A stretch of 64,000 nt of DNA from NCBI GenBank assembly GCA_002501205.1, contig DLRW01000022.1:2163-66162 (forward strand), read 5' to 3'. Numbering within the stretch: position 1 is the first letter of the stretch; each line of letters starts with the position of its first letter. Source of the DNA: Flavobacteriales bacterium UBA7878. GTDB taxonomy: Bacteria; Bacteroidota; Bacteroidia; Flavobacteriales; Schleiferiaceae. The notes below the pieces were generated by a model that saw only the letters and a list, made by a program, of their open reading frames with translations, did not search any database and was not told the DNA's origin. Of the stretch, positions 53,543 through 62,741 are shown one piece after another. A program made the position numbers and the translations under genes.

Positions 53543-55720
53543 TTACTTAATTATCACAAATTTTCCGGTGAACTTTTCACCACTGTTTAAATCTTCAACC
53601 GAGAACATATAGAGGCCTCGACTAATAATTTGGCTTTCGATGGACAGTAAATCCCAAGCATGCTCACCACCGCTAAAACGGTTTTCACCAGCATCTTCAG
53701 CACCGAAAGTGCGGAACCAGCGGGTATCGCTACCATCGTAATTTTCATCGTGACGGATCTCGTCAATAAAGTCTCCCCCTGCGGTGTAAATACGGATTAC
53801 ACAGCGGGCCGGTAGATTGGCAAAAATGATTTTGCGGCTTTCTTCCTGGAAGTTGGATTTACCTTCCCAGGCGGCGCCATAATAATAAGGGTTGGGATAT
53901 ACGAAGGGTGCATCCGCTCCCATATCTTCATTGGGACCGGTTCCGGCGAAAGCCCGATTGTTATTGGCCAGGAAGGAGCTTTCCAGGGATTCAAGATTCC
54001 CTTCCGGGTTACCTTCATCAAAGGCTGTAACTGCCGTAGCATACTGCCAGCCATTAGGAATATTGTCAATCACATAGCGATAGTGATAAGCAATAGTATC
54101 GTCATCAAAGTAATAAGGTTGAGCAAGCTTGATGCTGCCAAAGCCCGTTTCATTGAAGAGGTTGTTTCCGGCCTTATCGTATTGGGCAATTAGGCTGAAG
54201 TCGCGTGCTAAATCCGGAACACCGGTAACATCAAAGCCTAATTTGGATAGGTATAAACGATAGCCTTCAAAGTCTTCGCGATTGGAAATGGGGTCGATAC
54301 TACGCTCGGCATTATCAGACCAGTAGATTTCAATTTGTCCGTCGCCTGGTTCAACGCGAGTATAAGGGATATTGGGAGGAGAGGGTAAAATGAAACGAGT
54401 GATTTCACCATCACCATCATTGTCTTCACCTGGATCTAAAAGGCCATTAAAGTTTTGATCTTCTCCATTAAAGGCTTGTTGAGCCCAACCGGCATTGGTA
54501 ATTAAATTGGCGCGCTGCACCTCATTATTGTCGGTATTGGGATTGCCATCCTCATTTTTCTTCGCGAATACATAAGCGAAGGATACCTCAATTACATCGC
54601 CGGGAGCAAAGCTGCTAAAAGGACCCGCCGCCAATAAATCTGAACGGTTACCCGAAGCATTTAATTCGGCCTGGAAATTCCGACCATTACAACCTGGATC
54701 GTTGGGATTACTCCAACAAGGACTTTGGTTTAAGCCTTGGGTCATTTTTTGGTAGCGATCATTCTCAGTGGTTGGGAAGGCGAAATCTGCACTAAAATCA
54801 TTGAAAGCCCAGGCATTGTAATTCACCAGGAACTGATCTAATTCCCAAGCTCCATTGAGAGGATTGTAATTGGAGTCGAGATCCGGATGGTGGAAACCTT
54901 CTTTATCCGTGGCTCCTAAAAATTTCTGACCGACATAGCTTTCGGTAAAACCGGGATCTCCATCTGCATCAAAGCAATAAGCCAGATGCAGGCTGTCCAT
55001 AAATCCATTACCCCCGCGATTGTAAAATGCTGATCCACCGGCACCGGCAGGAGTAATGTTTACATTTCGCACTACGGTATTATTCCAAAGTGCGGTATAA
55101 ACATCATCATAGGTGTTTTGTCCTTCATTGTAGAAACGCAGATTGACGATCACCATAAAGTCGGTGAAATTGTAGTTCCAGTTATAGGTTTCCATTTCCA
55201 CGCGCACTCCCATAGGGCGGGTATGGTTGTTAATGGGAATTTGAGTTCCGGGCACTACAATGCTTTTATCGCTGAAAGTGGCTACATAATCTTGATGGGA
55301 AATTGCGAAAGGATCGAAATAACGGCTATCAAAAAGGCTACTGCGCTCTTGTAAGTTTCGGGCATTTCCGGTGATGGAAGTATCTACGTGAAATTCGAAT
55401 CCACCACGACCCGGGGCATATCCTTGAGGGGCGTCATAGGCGGAAGTAGATACTACAATCTGACCACCATTTTCTTTACCGCCAATCCAAATTCCGCCTT
55501 CAAAAAGGTGTTCTACACCCGAACCAGCAGGGTATTCCGCACTGGGGTTTCCGGTACCATCGCGGTATCCGCGGAATGCATTACCAAAAGTCCCCAGGTT
55601 GGTTACGTTTAAACGCACATTACTGGCATTTGTGGTTTTCTCTTGATAGCTCTGGGCCATCAGGCTGTAGCCTGAAAAAATCAGACTAAATAGAATTCCG
55701 ATACGAAGAATCTGCTTCAT
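53543..55720 (-). CDS. large secreted surface protein with FlgD-Ig/T9SS-like C-terminus
   Basis: 725 residues with a signal peptide (IGILFSLIFSGYSLMAQS). The first half is a beta-rich domain with no named family (GVEHLFEGGIWIGGKENGGQ, FHVDTSITGNARNLQERSS). A calcium-binding-like stretch, DQNFNGLLDPGEDNDGDGEI, occurs near 430-450. The middle has a fibronectin-like part. The end, FVYPNPYYYGAAWEG, CVIRIYTAGGDFIDEIRHDE and SRGLYMFSVEDLNSGEKFTG, is the T9SS/FlgD-like Ig tail. It overlaps the nuclease gene by 4 bases and precedes the OB-fold gene by 14 bases from its ATG. Confidence 0.72.
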   Translation of the reverse strand: MKQILRIGILFSLIFSGYSLMAQSYQEKTTNASNVRLNVTNLGTFGNAFRGYRDGTGNPSAEYPAGSGVEHLFEGGIWIGGKENGGQIVVSTSAYDAPQGYAPGRGGFEFHVDTSITGNARNLQERSSLFDSRYFDPFAISHQDYVATFSDKSIVVPGTQIPINNHTRPMGVRVEMETYNWNYNFTDFMVIVNLRFYNEGQNTYDDVYTALWNNTVVRNVNITPAGAGGSAFYNRGGNGFMDSLHLAYCFDADGDPGFTESYVGQKFLGATDKEGFHHPDLDSNYNPLNGAWELDQFLVNYNAWAFNDFSADFAFPTTENDRYQKMTQGLNQSPCWSNPNDPGCNGRNFQAELNASGNRSDLLAAGPFSSFAPGDVIEVSFAYVFAKKNEDGNPNTDNNEVQRANLITNAGWAQQAFNGEDQNFNGLLDPGEDNDGDGEITRFILPSPPNIPYTRVEPGDGQIEIYWSDNAERSIDPISNREDFEGYRLYLSKLGFDVTGVPDLARDFSLIAQYDKAGNNLFNETGFGSIKLAQPYYFDDDTIAYHYRYVIDNIPNGWQYATAVTAFDEGNPEGNLESLESSFLANNNRAFAGTGPNEDMGADAPFVYPNPYYYGAAWEGKSNFQEESRKIIFANLPARCVIRIYTAGGDFIDEIRHDENYDGSDTRWFRTFGAEDAGENRFSGGEHAWDLLSIESQIISRGLYMFSVEDLNSGEKFTGKFVIIK

Positions 55721-57015
55721 CGTTTAATCACTTTGCGGGTTTCCAGAATTTCAGCACCATCTGAAACCTGGATTAAATAAATACCATTCTGCCAGGCACT
55801 GCAATCGATGCTTAAGCGGGCTTGCGCTTCGCTATTCCAGCTGCCAATCATTTGTCCGTTTATGCTCAAAACTTTTACCTGAACCGGCTTTTTAGCCATC
55901 AGGCCACTAAAGTTAATGACTAATTGATTTTCAATAGGATTAGCGAAAGTCCAGGCTCTGCGGGCCTTCTCAATTGGGCTTAAGCCAATGCCGGAAACGG
56001 TGGCTTCCAATTCCAATTCCACGGGTAGGTGATCGCTGAAATTGTATAGAGCCGAAGCCACGGTAGTGTTTACAGAAACATTGTTGTTAGTACTTAAGCT
56101 TCCTCCGCAGCAGCTGCTTCCATCTTGACCCACCGCACGGTAGTCGATGAAATCCAAGCCATCACTGTTATTTTCGATAGCATCCGAAATGAGGATGAAG
56201 TCAAATCGATCATCCATACCGCCGCCACTAAAACAACCACTGCTGCTGGCATGGGTGCTTTGGGTATGATAAGCGGCAAAGTTGCTATTGTTGTTCCAGC
56301 TTCCTAATTGATTTTCGGGATCATTAAAGCTGATTGCAGGATTGCCACTGTAATTTATAAGATTTTGGAAGGCAGCTTGGTTAGCACTGTATATATTAAG
56401 GTCGCCGGCAAAAAGTACATTATCATCCGGTACATTCTGATCGATATAGTCCATTACCGCGGCGGTAGCGCGAGCACGCTCAGCGGCATTTGCACTGCTG
56501 TTTCCGGCTTTTAAATGGGCTACGCCAATAGTGAAGAAGACAGTATCGACTCCTGCCGATCCTAAACCGGCATCTTTAACATAGAGGCGGTAGAAATCAA
56601 TCACCCGAACCAGCGGACTTTGATTGATGTCGAGATTGATAGAGTTCTGTGAGGCTAAAACCAGCTTCTCCTTATTATAGAAGAGCATATTTACCAAGCC
56701 ACTGGAGCTATTATTGCTACTGCCGGCACGATCGTAATGACTTATGCCATTCACATTAAAAATGTCGCTAAGCATTACCAGTGGATTTACCGGATTATTT
56801 CCCAGTTCATTCACTACCATAACATCGGGAGCGAGGTAAGAGACGATGGTTTGTAAATCAGCATCTCGCTGAGCGGCGGTACGACTGTGGTTACAGGGTG
56901 CTGAACCCGTTTTGTAATACATTAAATTGTACGAAACCACTTTTATAGTTTCTGTTTGGGCCTGGGCCTGCAGAGCTAAACTGCAAAGAATGAGACCGAT
57001 ATAGCTTCTAAACAT
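55717..57015 (-). CDS. secreted endonuclease/exonuclease/phosphatase (EEP) family nuclease with T9SS-like tail
   Basis: 432 residues with a signal peptide (LILCSLALQAQAQ). The EEP catalytic set is complete: Asn30 (SYNLMYY), Glu70 (NELGNN), His167 (GVAHLKAG), Asp205 and Asn207 (GDLNIY), Asp272 (DRFDFILIS) and Asp328/His329 (SDHLPV). So it should cleave DNA/RNA or phosphodiesters with Mg2+. The C-terminal ~75 residues (WTFANPIENQLVINFSGLMA, then WQNGIYLIQVSDG) look like a slightly degenerate T9SS sorting domain, so it is likely secreted or surface-attached. It leads the 15-kb minus-strand run. Confidence 0.85.
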   Translation of the reverse strand: MFRSYIGLILCSLALQAQAQTETIKVVSYNLMYYKTGSAPCNHSRTAAQRDADLQTIVSYLAPDVMVVNELGNNPVNPLVMLSDIFNVNGISHYDRAGSSNNSSSGLVNMLFYNKEKLVLASQNSINLDINQSPLVRVIDFYRLYVKDAGLGSAGVDTVFFTIGVAHLKAGNSSANAAERARATAAVMDYIDQNVPDDNVLFAGDLNIYSANQAAFQNLINYSGNPAISFNDPENQLGSWNNNSNFAAYHTQSTHASSSGCFSGGGMDDRFDFILISDAIENNSDGLDFIDYRAVGQDGSSCCGGSLSTNNNVSVNTTVASALYNFSDHLPVELELEATVSGIGLSPIEKARRAWTFANPIENQLVINFSGLMAKKPVQVKVLSINGQMIGSWNSEAQARLSIDCSAWQNGIYLIQVSDGAEILETRKVIKR

Positions 57016-57195
57016 ACCTACCGATTGGGGCGCGAAGTTACAAAAGGTATTGTAGCGAATGTTAAGGGAATCTTACCTTGTGCGAATAGCATTAATATCC
57101 TCTCAATAGGCTTCCTTTAGGATCAATGATGAGGGCTTTAAATGATTGTTGCTTAGATCGTTGTGTCATAGGGCTGCCTCATTGAGATCTTTGGA

Positions 57196-57915
57196 TCAGA
57201 GATAGATATAACTTAGTCCTGCTGTGATAGTGCCGAGGTAGCTCGCTTGGTTCAGATTTGATAAAAGTCCGTTGGTGCTAATGATAAGACCCAGGTACGC
57301 TTGCTCATTGAGCTTGAAGTGCCATCTAAGGCTTGCTTCGAGTATTAGATCTACATATTTACTGTAAAGAACTTGGTTAAGCTGTTGCTCAATTTTTTCG
57401 TTGCTAATGTGTGTAAATTTCTGTTTAAGAAATACGGGCATCGCAAGATGGAAATCGATTCCGAAACTAAGCTTACTGCGCTCTCCAGGTTTGTAAGGTA
57501 CTAGTGCTCCATACCTCAAGCCATAGGCCAGGTCGAGGTTTAGCTGTTGCATTTCAGTAAGGATACTTGTATGCACAGCAATGTTGGAGACATACCCATA
57601 ATTATTGGCCATATAATCTTCGAGCCTAAAAGCAAAACTGGAATTCTGATAGCCTCTATATTGACTAGCCAAACTATATGCATGGTATAAGGGCCTGGGA
57701 GTTTTAACCTTTTTGTAGTGAGTCCAAGCAAGCTGTGAATTGAAAATGGGAATATGGTTGTTCTTGTTTTGAGGGGGATTTATCCGTGATTCCAAAGGGT
57801 ATTTCTGTAGGCTCCCTAAGCTTAGGCTAAGCTCATGAAACTTGGTTTGGCTCCATAGGGGATTAGAAAGGCAAAGGCTGATCAATCCTAAACTGGCTAA
57901 GGTTTTTAAGGACAT
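57196..57915 (-). CDS. probable outer-membrane protein
   Basis: 239 residues with a signal peptide (TLASLGLISLCLSNPLWSQ). The rest shows alternating beta-strand patterns with many aromatic residues (YMANNYGYVSNIAVH, LGTITAGLSYIYL), consistent with an outer-membrane beta-barrel. It ends in an aromatic/hydrophobic tail, as barrels usually do. No family was recognised. A gap of 180 bases separates it from the nuclease gene downstream on the same strand. Confidence 0.6.
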   Translation of the reverse strand: MSLKTLASLGLISLCLSNPLWSQTKFHELSLSLGSLQKYPLESRINPPQNKNNHIPIFNSQLAWTHYKKVKTPRPLYHAYSLASQYRGYQNSSFAFRLEDYMANNYGYVSNIAVHTSILTEMQQLNLDLAYGLRYGALVPYKPGERSKLSFGIDFHLAMPVFLKQKFTHISNEKIEQQLNQVLYSKYVDLILEASLRWHFKLNEQAYLGLIISTNGLLSNLNQASYLGTITAGLSYIYL

Positions 57916-58001
57916 TTCAGGTTTAGGCTTTTGTTTACAGATTCATAATATTGAAAAGGTGGGGCATCACAAGGAAAGACAAATTCCCATGAATTTAGTG
58001 T

Positions 58002-60425
58002 TTAGCCCTCGTCCCATTCAAACTGAAGACCGGTTTCCTTTTTCTTTTTCTCTTCTTTTTTCTTGAAGAGCCCTTTAATCTCCTTGCCTTGTTCTCTCAA
58101 GCTTTCCTTTACTGAGCTGCTCATGGCTTCGCCATCAATCCCGATTTGAGGATTGTCTACCGTGCCGCTAATGCGAATGGGTATACGGTGATCGTCATCG
58201 CGCTTGGATACGGATAAGTGCTCTTCAAACTCTTTGTTGCCAGAAGTTTTGTCGCGCTTTGCAAAAAGCACATCGCCTAATCGCATGGTGATGATGTACT
58301 CAATTTCATTTTCGAAATTATGGGTGCCACTTAAGTTCAAATTCAAAACATTACTAGCTATAGCCATATCCGGAATACGAATCTCTCCATTGGCAATAGT
58401 AATGGTGTTCTTAAGGGTATTAAAGCTTACGTCTTTTAATTCGTCTACTTCCGCAAAACGAGAGAGCGCTTGCAAGGGCTCGTAATTTCGAAGATGCCCT
58501 TGATCAATTTGCATCTCACTGAGTACCTCCAAGCCATTAGGATCCAATTGTAAATCCGGGCTAATGGGTGCTTCAATCTTGGCCTCCAAACTAAGTCGGC
58601 CTTCAAGGTTGTCGGCAGTAATGGTTTCCTGACTAAAGTTATCAAAGCTTTTAAATACGGAGGCTACTAGAACATTAGTAGCTTTTAATTCGGCTTGGAA
58701 GTGGAAGCTGGAATCTTCCGGGGTGCGTAGTACAAATTTTCCTTGGTAGCGACCTTCATCCGCCAGGAGCGAAATCCCTTCACCGCTAATCGCCCGATGA
58801 TTGATGAATACCTGGCCTTTTAATTCTTTGGCATCGAAGTTTCGGAATTTGAACTCATGCAGATGAACCTGAGTGCGAAGGTCCAGGCGTTTTTTCCAAT
58901 CTAAACTTAAGCTGTCGTCCTCCGAGCTGCTGCTCTCCGAAAGGAAATCTTGCAGGTTAAAATGTTGCGATACAATTAAGGCTTCTGCGCCTAGAGTGGT
59001 GAGGCTGTCGCTGATAAAACGTAGGGGTCGGATTAGGCGTCCCTTTAAGCTGAGGTCGCTGTCTCCATGTTTGATAAGGAGCGTGTCGATCTGCAGGTTT
59101 TGCTTTAAGAAACTGCCACTGCCTAGTTTCGATTCGAAGGCGAAGTTTTCGCCGATCTCCATTTCCAGTTTTTCCCAATCAATGTTGCCGTCAATTTTAG
59201 CTTTGGCTAGAGCAATGCCTCTCAGTGAGTTCCAATCGGGGAAACTACCGTCAATGTTTAAGTCCACCTTACAGTGCCCGGATTTCATTTGCCAATCTTC
59301 AGGTAGAAGCTTGGTCCAAAAATCCTGGTCTTCATCAATGCTAATATTCAGCTTAAGCTGAGGTTCTAAGATTTGACGAATAGTACCTCTAATTTGCACC
59401 TGATCCGAGAAACTTTTTAATTCTCGGATTTCCAGACGATCAAAAGCACCTTGACGATAGTACTCCAATTGAGCCTCCAAATCTGCAAATTGAAAATCTC
59501 CACTTTCGATATTGAGACCTTTTAAATGTGCAAATACCTCAGTGCGTAAATCCGTGTTTTCACGAATGATGAATTGGGCCTTTACTGCGGCTTTACCTTC
59601 TAGATCGAGATTTTCTGGCCACTCCATATTAAGGATGGCGTAGATATTTTTGATTTGCTGGAGATCTAGCTCTTGATGTTCCAGGCTAAACACAGAAGCT
59701 GAGCCGGTTTTTAAGGAGGCTTTCAGATTTTCGATAGTGGCCAATTGTAGTTGACTGGCTACTAATTCCAATTCTTTTCCGCCTTTAAGGCTGAAAACAC
59801 CATCTACGATGATGGGATTTTGCAGATAGTACTCCTTGCCTGATTTAAAGCTTTCGGCCTGCGACTGTATTTGTAAATCCAGATTCCAGTCTGATCCGCC
59901 AAAGCGACCGGCAGCCAATAGGTCGCTAATAAAACCTTTCAGCGATGATTCTTCATCTTGATATCGGTAGCGAATATTCTTGAGCTTGATCGACTCCAGT
60001 TTTATTGCTGCCTGAGAGTCGCCGGAACCTTCCTTAAAGATAGACCAGTTGTTAAGGGCTCCGTTTTTAACCAGGTTTAACTGACCATTCTCCAGACTAA
60101 TGCTGCTAATCGGGATCTCCGAATCGAACATATCCCAAACCCGAAACTCCACAAAAAGATCTTCGGCATAAAACAGGGTGTCGCTTAAATCGCGACTACC
60201 GGCGGTATGAACTGCTTGCAGCCGAATTGCAGCTTTAGGAAATTTACGCAGGGAAATACCGGCCTCTTTTACCTGAATTTCTGTTTCCAGATTTTCATTG
60301 AGGCTGGCAAATACCAAATCCCGGATTTGATCCTGACGGAAATAGAGTAGGGCAAATGTTAATCCAAAGATGAGCAGGAAAATTCCTGTTATCCAAGCAA
60401 ATATTCTGAGGATCCGTTTGAACAT
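58002..60425 (-). CDS. AsmA-like family protein
   Basis: 807 residues with one N-terminal membrane helix (ILRIFAWITGIFLLIFGLTFALLYF, about 4-28). The remainder is long and beta-rich with the AsmA_2-like end: INHRAISGEGISLLADEGRY, ISPDLQLDPNGLEVLSEMQI, IANGEIRIPDMAIASNVLNL and LNLSGTHNFENEIEYIITMR. AsmA-like proteins are lipid-transport bridges of the envelope. The final ~40 residues are very lysine and glutamate rich (KKKEEKKKKE), perhaps a cytoplasmic or flexible tail. It stands between two unrelated genes. Confidence 0.82.
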   Translation of the reverse strand: MFKRILRIFAWITGIFLLIFGLTFALLYFRQDQIRDLVFASLNENLETEIQVKEAGISLRKFPKAAIRLQAVHTAGSRDLSDTLFYAEDLFVEFRVWDMFDSEIPISSISLENGQLNLVKNGALNNWSIFKEGSGDSQAAIKLESIKLKNIRYRYQDEESSLKGFISDLLAAGRFGGSDWNLDLQIQSQAESFKSGKEYYLQNPIIVDGVFSLKGGKELELVASQLQLATIENLKASLKTGSASVFSLEHQELDLQQIKNIYAILNMEWPENLDLEGKAAVKAQFIIRENTDLRTEVFAHLKGLNIESGDFQFADLEAQLEYYRQGAFDRLEIRELKSFSDQVQIRGTIRQILEPQLKLNISIDEDQDFWTKLLPEDWQMKSGHCKVDLNIDGSFPDWNSLRGIALAKAKIDGNIDWEKLEMEIGENFAFESKLGSGSFLKQNLQIDTLLIKHGDSDLSLKGRLIRPLRFISDSLTTLGAEALIVSQHFNLQDFLSESSSSEDDSLSLDWKKRLDLRTQVHLHEFKFRNFDAKELKGQVFINHRAISGEGISLLADEGRYQGKFVLRTPEDSSFHFQAELKATNVLVASVFKSFDNFSQETITADNLEGRLSLEAKIEAPISPDLQLDPNGLEVLSEMQIDQGHLRNYEPLQALSRFAEVDELKDVSFNTLKNTITIANGEIRIPDMAIASNVLNLNLSGTHNFENEIEYIITMRLGDVLFAKRDKTSGNKEFEEHLSVSKRDDDHRIPIRISGTVDNPQIGIDGEAMSSSVKESLREQGKEIKGLFKKKEEKKKKETGLQFEWDEG

Positions 60426-60467
60426 ATACTTCTATGTCTAAAGCAGAACGTCAAAGATGCATCTTTA

Positions 60468-61358
60468 TTAATGCATCATCAAAGTGTTGACCTCTTTAGG
60501 GTTCAATTTGCGCCATTGACCTCTGCGCAGGTTCTTCTTGGTGATCCCTGCAAATACAGAACGGTCCAGCTTGGTTACGGTATATCCTAAGTGTTCGAAA
60601 ATACGACGTACAATGCGATTACGACCACTATGTAAAACTACTCCAACGTGGTTACGATCCTTGCCTTCAACAAAAGCGATATCATCTACTTTTATCGGAC
60701 CATCATTAAGCTCCAGGCCTTCGGCAATAGCATGGAAGTCTTTTAAGTCCAAATTTTTATCGAGAGTAACATCGTAAACTTTACGTGCTCCATGTGATGG
60801 ATGAGTTAGGCGTTTGGCGAAATCACCATCATTAGTGAAAAGGAGAACCCCGGTAGTTTGGCGATCTAAACGACCTACGGGATAGATGCGCTCAGGACCG
60901 GTTTGGGCCATTAAGTCCATTACCGTTTTGCGGGCTTTGGGGTCATTGGTGGTGGTGATAAAACCTTTCGGCTTATTAAGTACATAGTAAACTTTGGCTT
61001 CGCGACGAATTTCGCTGCCGTTAAAGCGCACCTTATCACGAGGCGCCACTTTGTAGCCCATCTCTTGAACTACTTTACCATTTACTTCTACCAAACCGGC
61101 GGCAATCAAATCATCGGCTTCACGACGGGAGCAGATTCCGGCATTCGCTAAGAAACGGTTTAAGCGAACATTATTGTCGCCCCCTGCTACATTAGCCTTA
61201 GTCTTGGTTACATATTTACTATCGTTGTCCTGTTCCTTACGCTTAAAAGGTTTGCGCCCGGTAGGACGGGAATTTCCATTCGAAGATTTTGGTCCTCTGG
61301 AATTGGAATTAGAGTTGCGGGAACGAGATTGGTCCCTGCGGGAATTGTTTCGGCTCAT
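60468..61358 (-). CDS. rRNA pseudouridine synthase, RluB/RsuA family, with basic N-terminal tail
   Basis: 296 residues. The first ~60 residues are a low-complexity Arg/Asn/Ser tail (RNSNSNSRGPKSSNGNS). An S4 RNA-binding domain follows (RLNRFLANAGICSRREADDL). The catalytic domain has the conserved aspartate in GRLDRQTTGVLLFTNDGD. The enzyme makes pseudouridine in large-subunit rRNA. The basic tail probably helps bind RNA. It has a strong promoter at 61434-61464 and a leader of about 70 bases. Confidence 0.93.
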   Translation of the reverse strand: MSRNNSRRDQSRSRNSNSNSRGPKSSNGNSRPTGRKPFKRKEQDNDSKYVTKTKANVAGGDNNVRLNRFLANAGICSRREADDLIAAGLVEVNGKVVQEMGYKVAPRDKVRFNGSEIRREAKVYYVLNKPKGFITTTNDPKARKTVMDLMAQTGPERIYPVGRLDRQTTGVLLFTNDGDFAKRLTHPSHGARKVYDVTLDKNLDLKDFHAIAEGLELNDGPIKVDDIAFVEGKDRNHVGVVLHSGRNRIVRRIFEHLGYTVTKLDRSVFAGITKKNLRRGQWRKLNPKEVNTLMMH

Positions 61359-61433
61359 GCGTTTAAATTTTGCACAGCCCTTATCGCCACTGCCGGTTCA
61401 CACCGGGAACGCTTCAGGCTTATTTTCGGCCGG

Positions 61434-61464
61434 CAAAAGTACATTTATTCCAACACGAGGCAAA
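61434..61464 (-). promoter_or_regulatory. promoter of the pseudouridine synthase gene (TTTG-N19-TACTTTTG)
   Basis: On the minus strand a -33 TTTG (61461-61464) is followed after exactly 19 bases by TACTTTTG (61434-61441), a full consensus match. Transcription would start near 61430, giving a leader of about 70 bases that contains the short hairpin CCGGT-GTGA-ACCGG. Confidence 0.7.
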
Positions 61465-61489
61465 ATTTCTTTTACTGAAAATCAAGGCT

Positions 61490-61846
61490 TTAAAGGCTGG
61501 GGTAAAAGGCATCTTCAATATGCCGCAATCCATAAGGGTTTAGACAAATTCCAATGATGTCGAAACGAGTCATTCCTTGCCAATTGATTTGTTGGACGTA
61601 TTGATTGGCAGCGCAAATCAGGAATTTCTGTTTTTGTTGATTTACAAATTCCCAGGCCTCACCAAAGCGATTAGAGCTACGGGCTTTTACCTCGATTATT
61701 ACCAGGCATTCCTTATCTATGGCAATAAGGTCTACTTCCTTGCGGCGAAAGCGCCAGTTTTGTTCCAGTAATTGGTAATTATGGGAGAGTAGATAGCGCG
61801 CGGCAGCGGTTTCGCTACTCTGTCCCAGTTTTTGATTCGGATGCAT
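61490..61846 (-). CDS. YraN family (UPF0102) endonuclease-like protein
   Basis: 118 residues, the normal length. The PD-(D/E)XK-type signature is visible: KEVDLIAI (Asp39) and VIIEVKARSS (Glu52, Lys54). The family is conserved in bacteria; some members cleave structured DNA, but the role is uncertain. Its start overlaps the ldcA gene end by 32 bases, so both are translated from the same mRNA. Confidence 0.9.
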   Translation of the reverse strand: MHPNQKLGQSSETAAARYLLSHNYQLLEQNWRFRRKEVDLIAIDKECLVIIEVKARSSNRFGEAWEFVNQQKQKFLICAANQYVQQINWQGMTRFDIIGICLNPYGLRHIEDAFYPSL

Positions 61847-62741
61847 GCGGAAAACGGATTAAAGTTTCCTGCGAAGCTACCGATAGCTCTACATCTAACC
61901 CGAAGATAAACGCTTGATTGTCGCTTAAATGCCCGGCAGGTACACCAAAGGCAATGGGGATTTCCAAATCTTTAAAATGACGATGCAAAATTTCTTCAGG
62001 GTTTTCACCAAAAGGAATGCTATTATCATTCATATCGCTCATGCCTCCTACGATAATCCCAGCTAAATTCTCTAAATAGCCATTTCGTAAAAGATTATAA
62101 AGCATGCGATCGATATGGTAGAGGTACTCGTCCAGATCTTCCAGAAAGAGGATTTTTCCATCTGTGTTTAAACTTTCCTTTGAACCTAATAGGCTGTAAA
62201 GCATGCTTAAGTTCCCGCCACATACAGCTGCCTTTACTTTACCCTCTTTATTAAAAGCATGCTTAGGAGCGCTGATGGAATAGCTTTCTCCGGCTAAAGC
62301 CTTTTGCATACTTAATAATGCAGCCTCACTATTTCCTTTAAAGTTAATAGGCATTGATGCATGCAAACTGGCATAGCCCAGATTGTGCAGGGCACTATGG
62401 AATACGCTAATGTCGCTGTAGCCTACTATCCATTTGGGACTTTTCTTAAAAGCATCAAAGTTGAGCTGATCAATTAAGCGCACGGATCCATATCCGCCAC
62501 GAGCGCAAAGAATGGCGCGGCACTCAGGATCGTCTAAGGCAGCTTGAAAGTCGGCAATGCGAATGGCATCACAGCCCGCAAATTGATTTTCTTCAGCAAA
62601 TAGATTCTCAGTGAAGAAAGCCTTGTAGCCCCAGGCTGCTATTTGGTCCAGGGCAGGCTGTAATTCTTCCCGACTAATTTTTCGAGCCGGAGCTACTATG
62701 CGAATCCGATCGCCTTTTTGGAGTGATGCCGGGCGAATCAT
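61815..62741 (-). CDS. LD-carboxypeptidase (peptidase S66)
   Basis: 308 residues. The S66 motifs are RILCARGGYGSVRLIDQLNF-like (AILCARGGYGSVRLI), VGYSDIS with the nucleophile serine near residue 110, FLEDLDEYLYHIDR with the Glu, and PAGHLSDN with the His, completing the Ser-Glu-His triad. It cleaves the terminal D-Ala from tetrapeptides of peptidoglycan in recycling. It overlaps pdxJ by 4 bases. Confidence 0.94.
   Translation of the reverse strand: MIRPASLQKGDRIRIVAPARKISREELQPALDQIAAWGYKAFFTENLFAEENQFAGCDAIRIADFQAALDDPECRAILCARGGYGSVRLIDQLNFDAFKKSPKWIVGYSDISVFHSALHNLGYASLHASMPINFKGNSEAALLSMQKALAGESYSISAPKHAFNKEGKVKAAVCGGNLSMLYSLLGSKESLNTDGKILFLEDLDEYLYHIDRMLYNLLRNGYLENLAGIIVGGMSDMNDNSIPFGENPEEILHRHFKDLEIPIAFGVPAGHLSDNQAFIFGLDVELSVASQETLIRFPHASESKTGTE

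Noticed and set aside
55388..55402. TTCGAATCC, a tRNA T-arm-like string
   Set aside because: It lies inside a coding region and no acceptor stem or anticodon arm fits around it.
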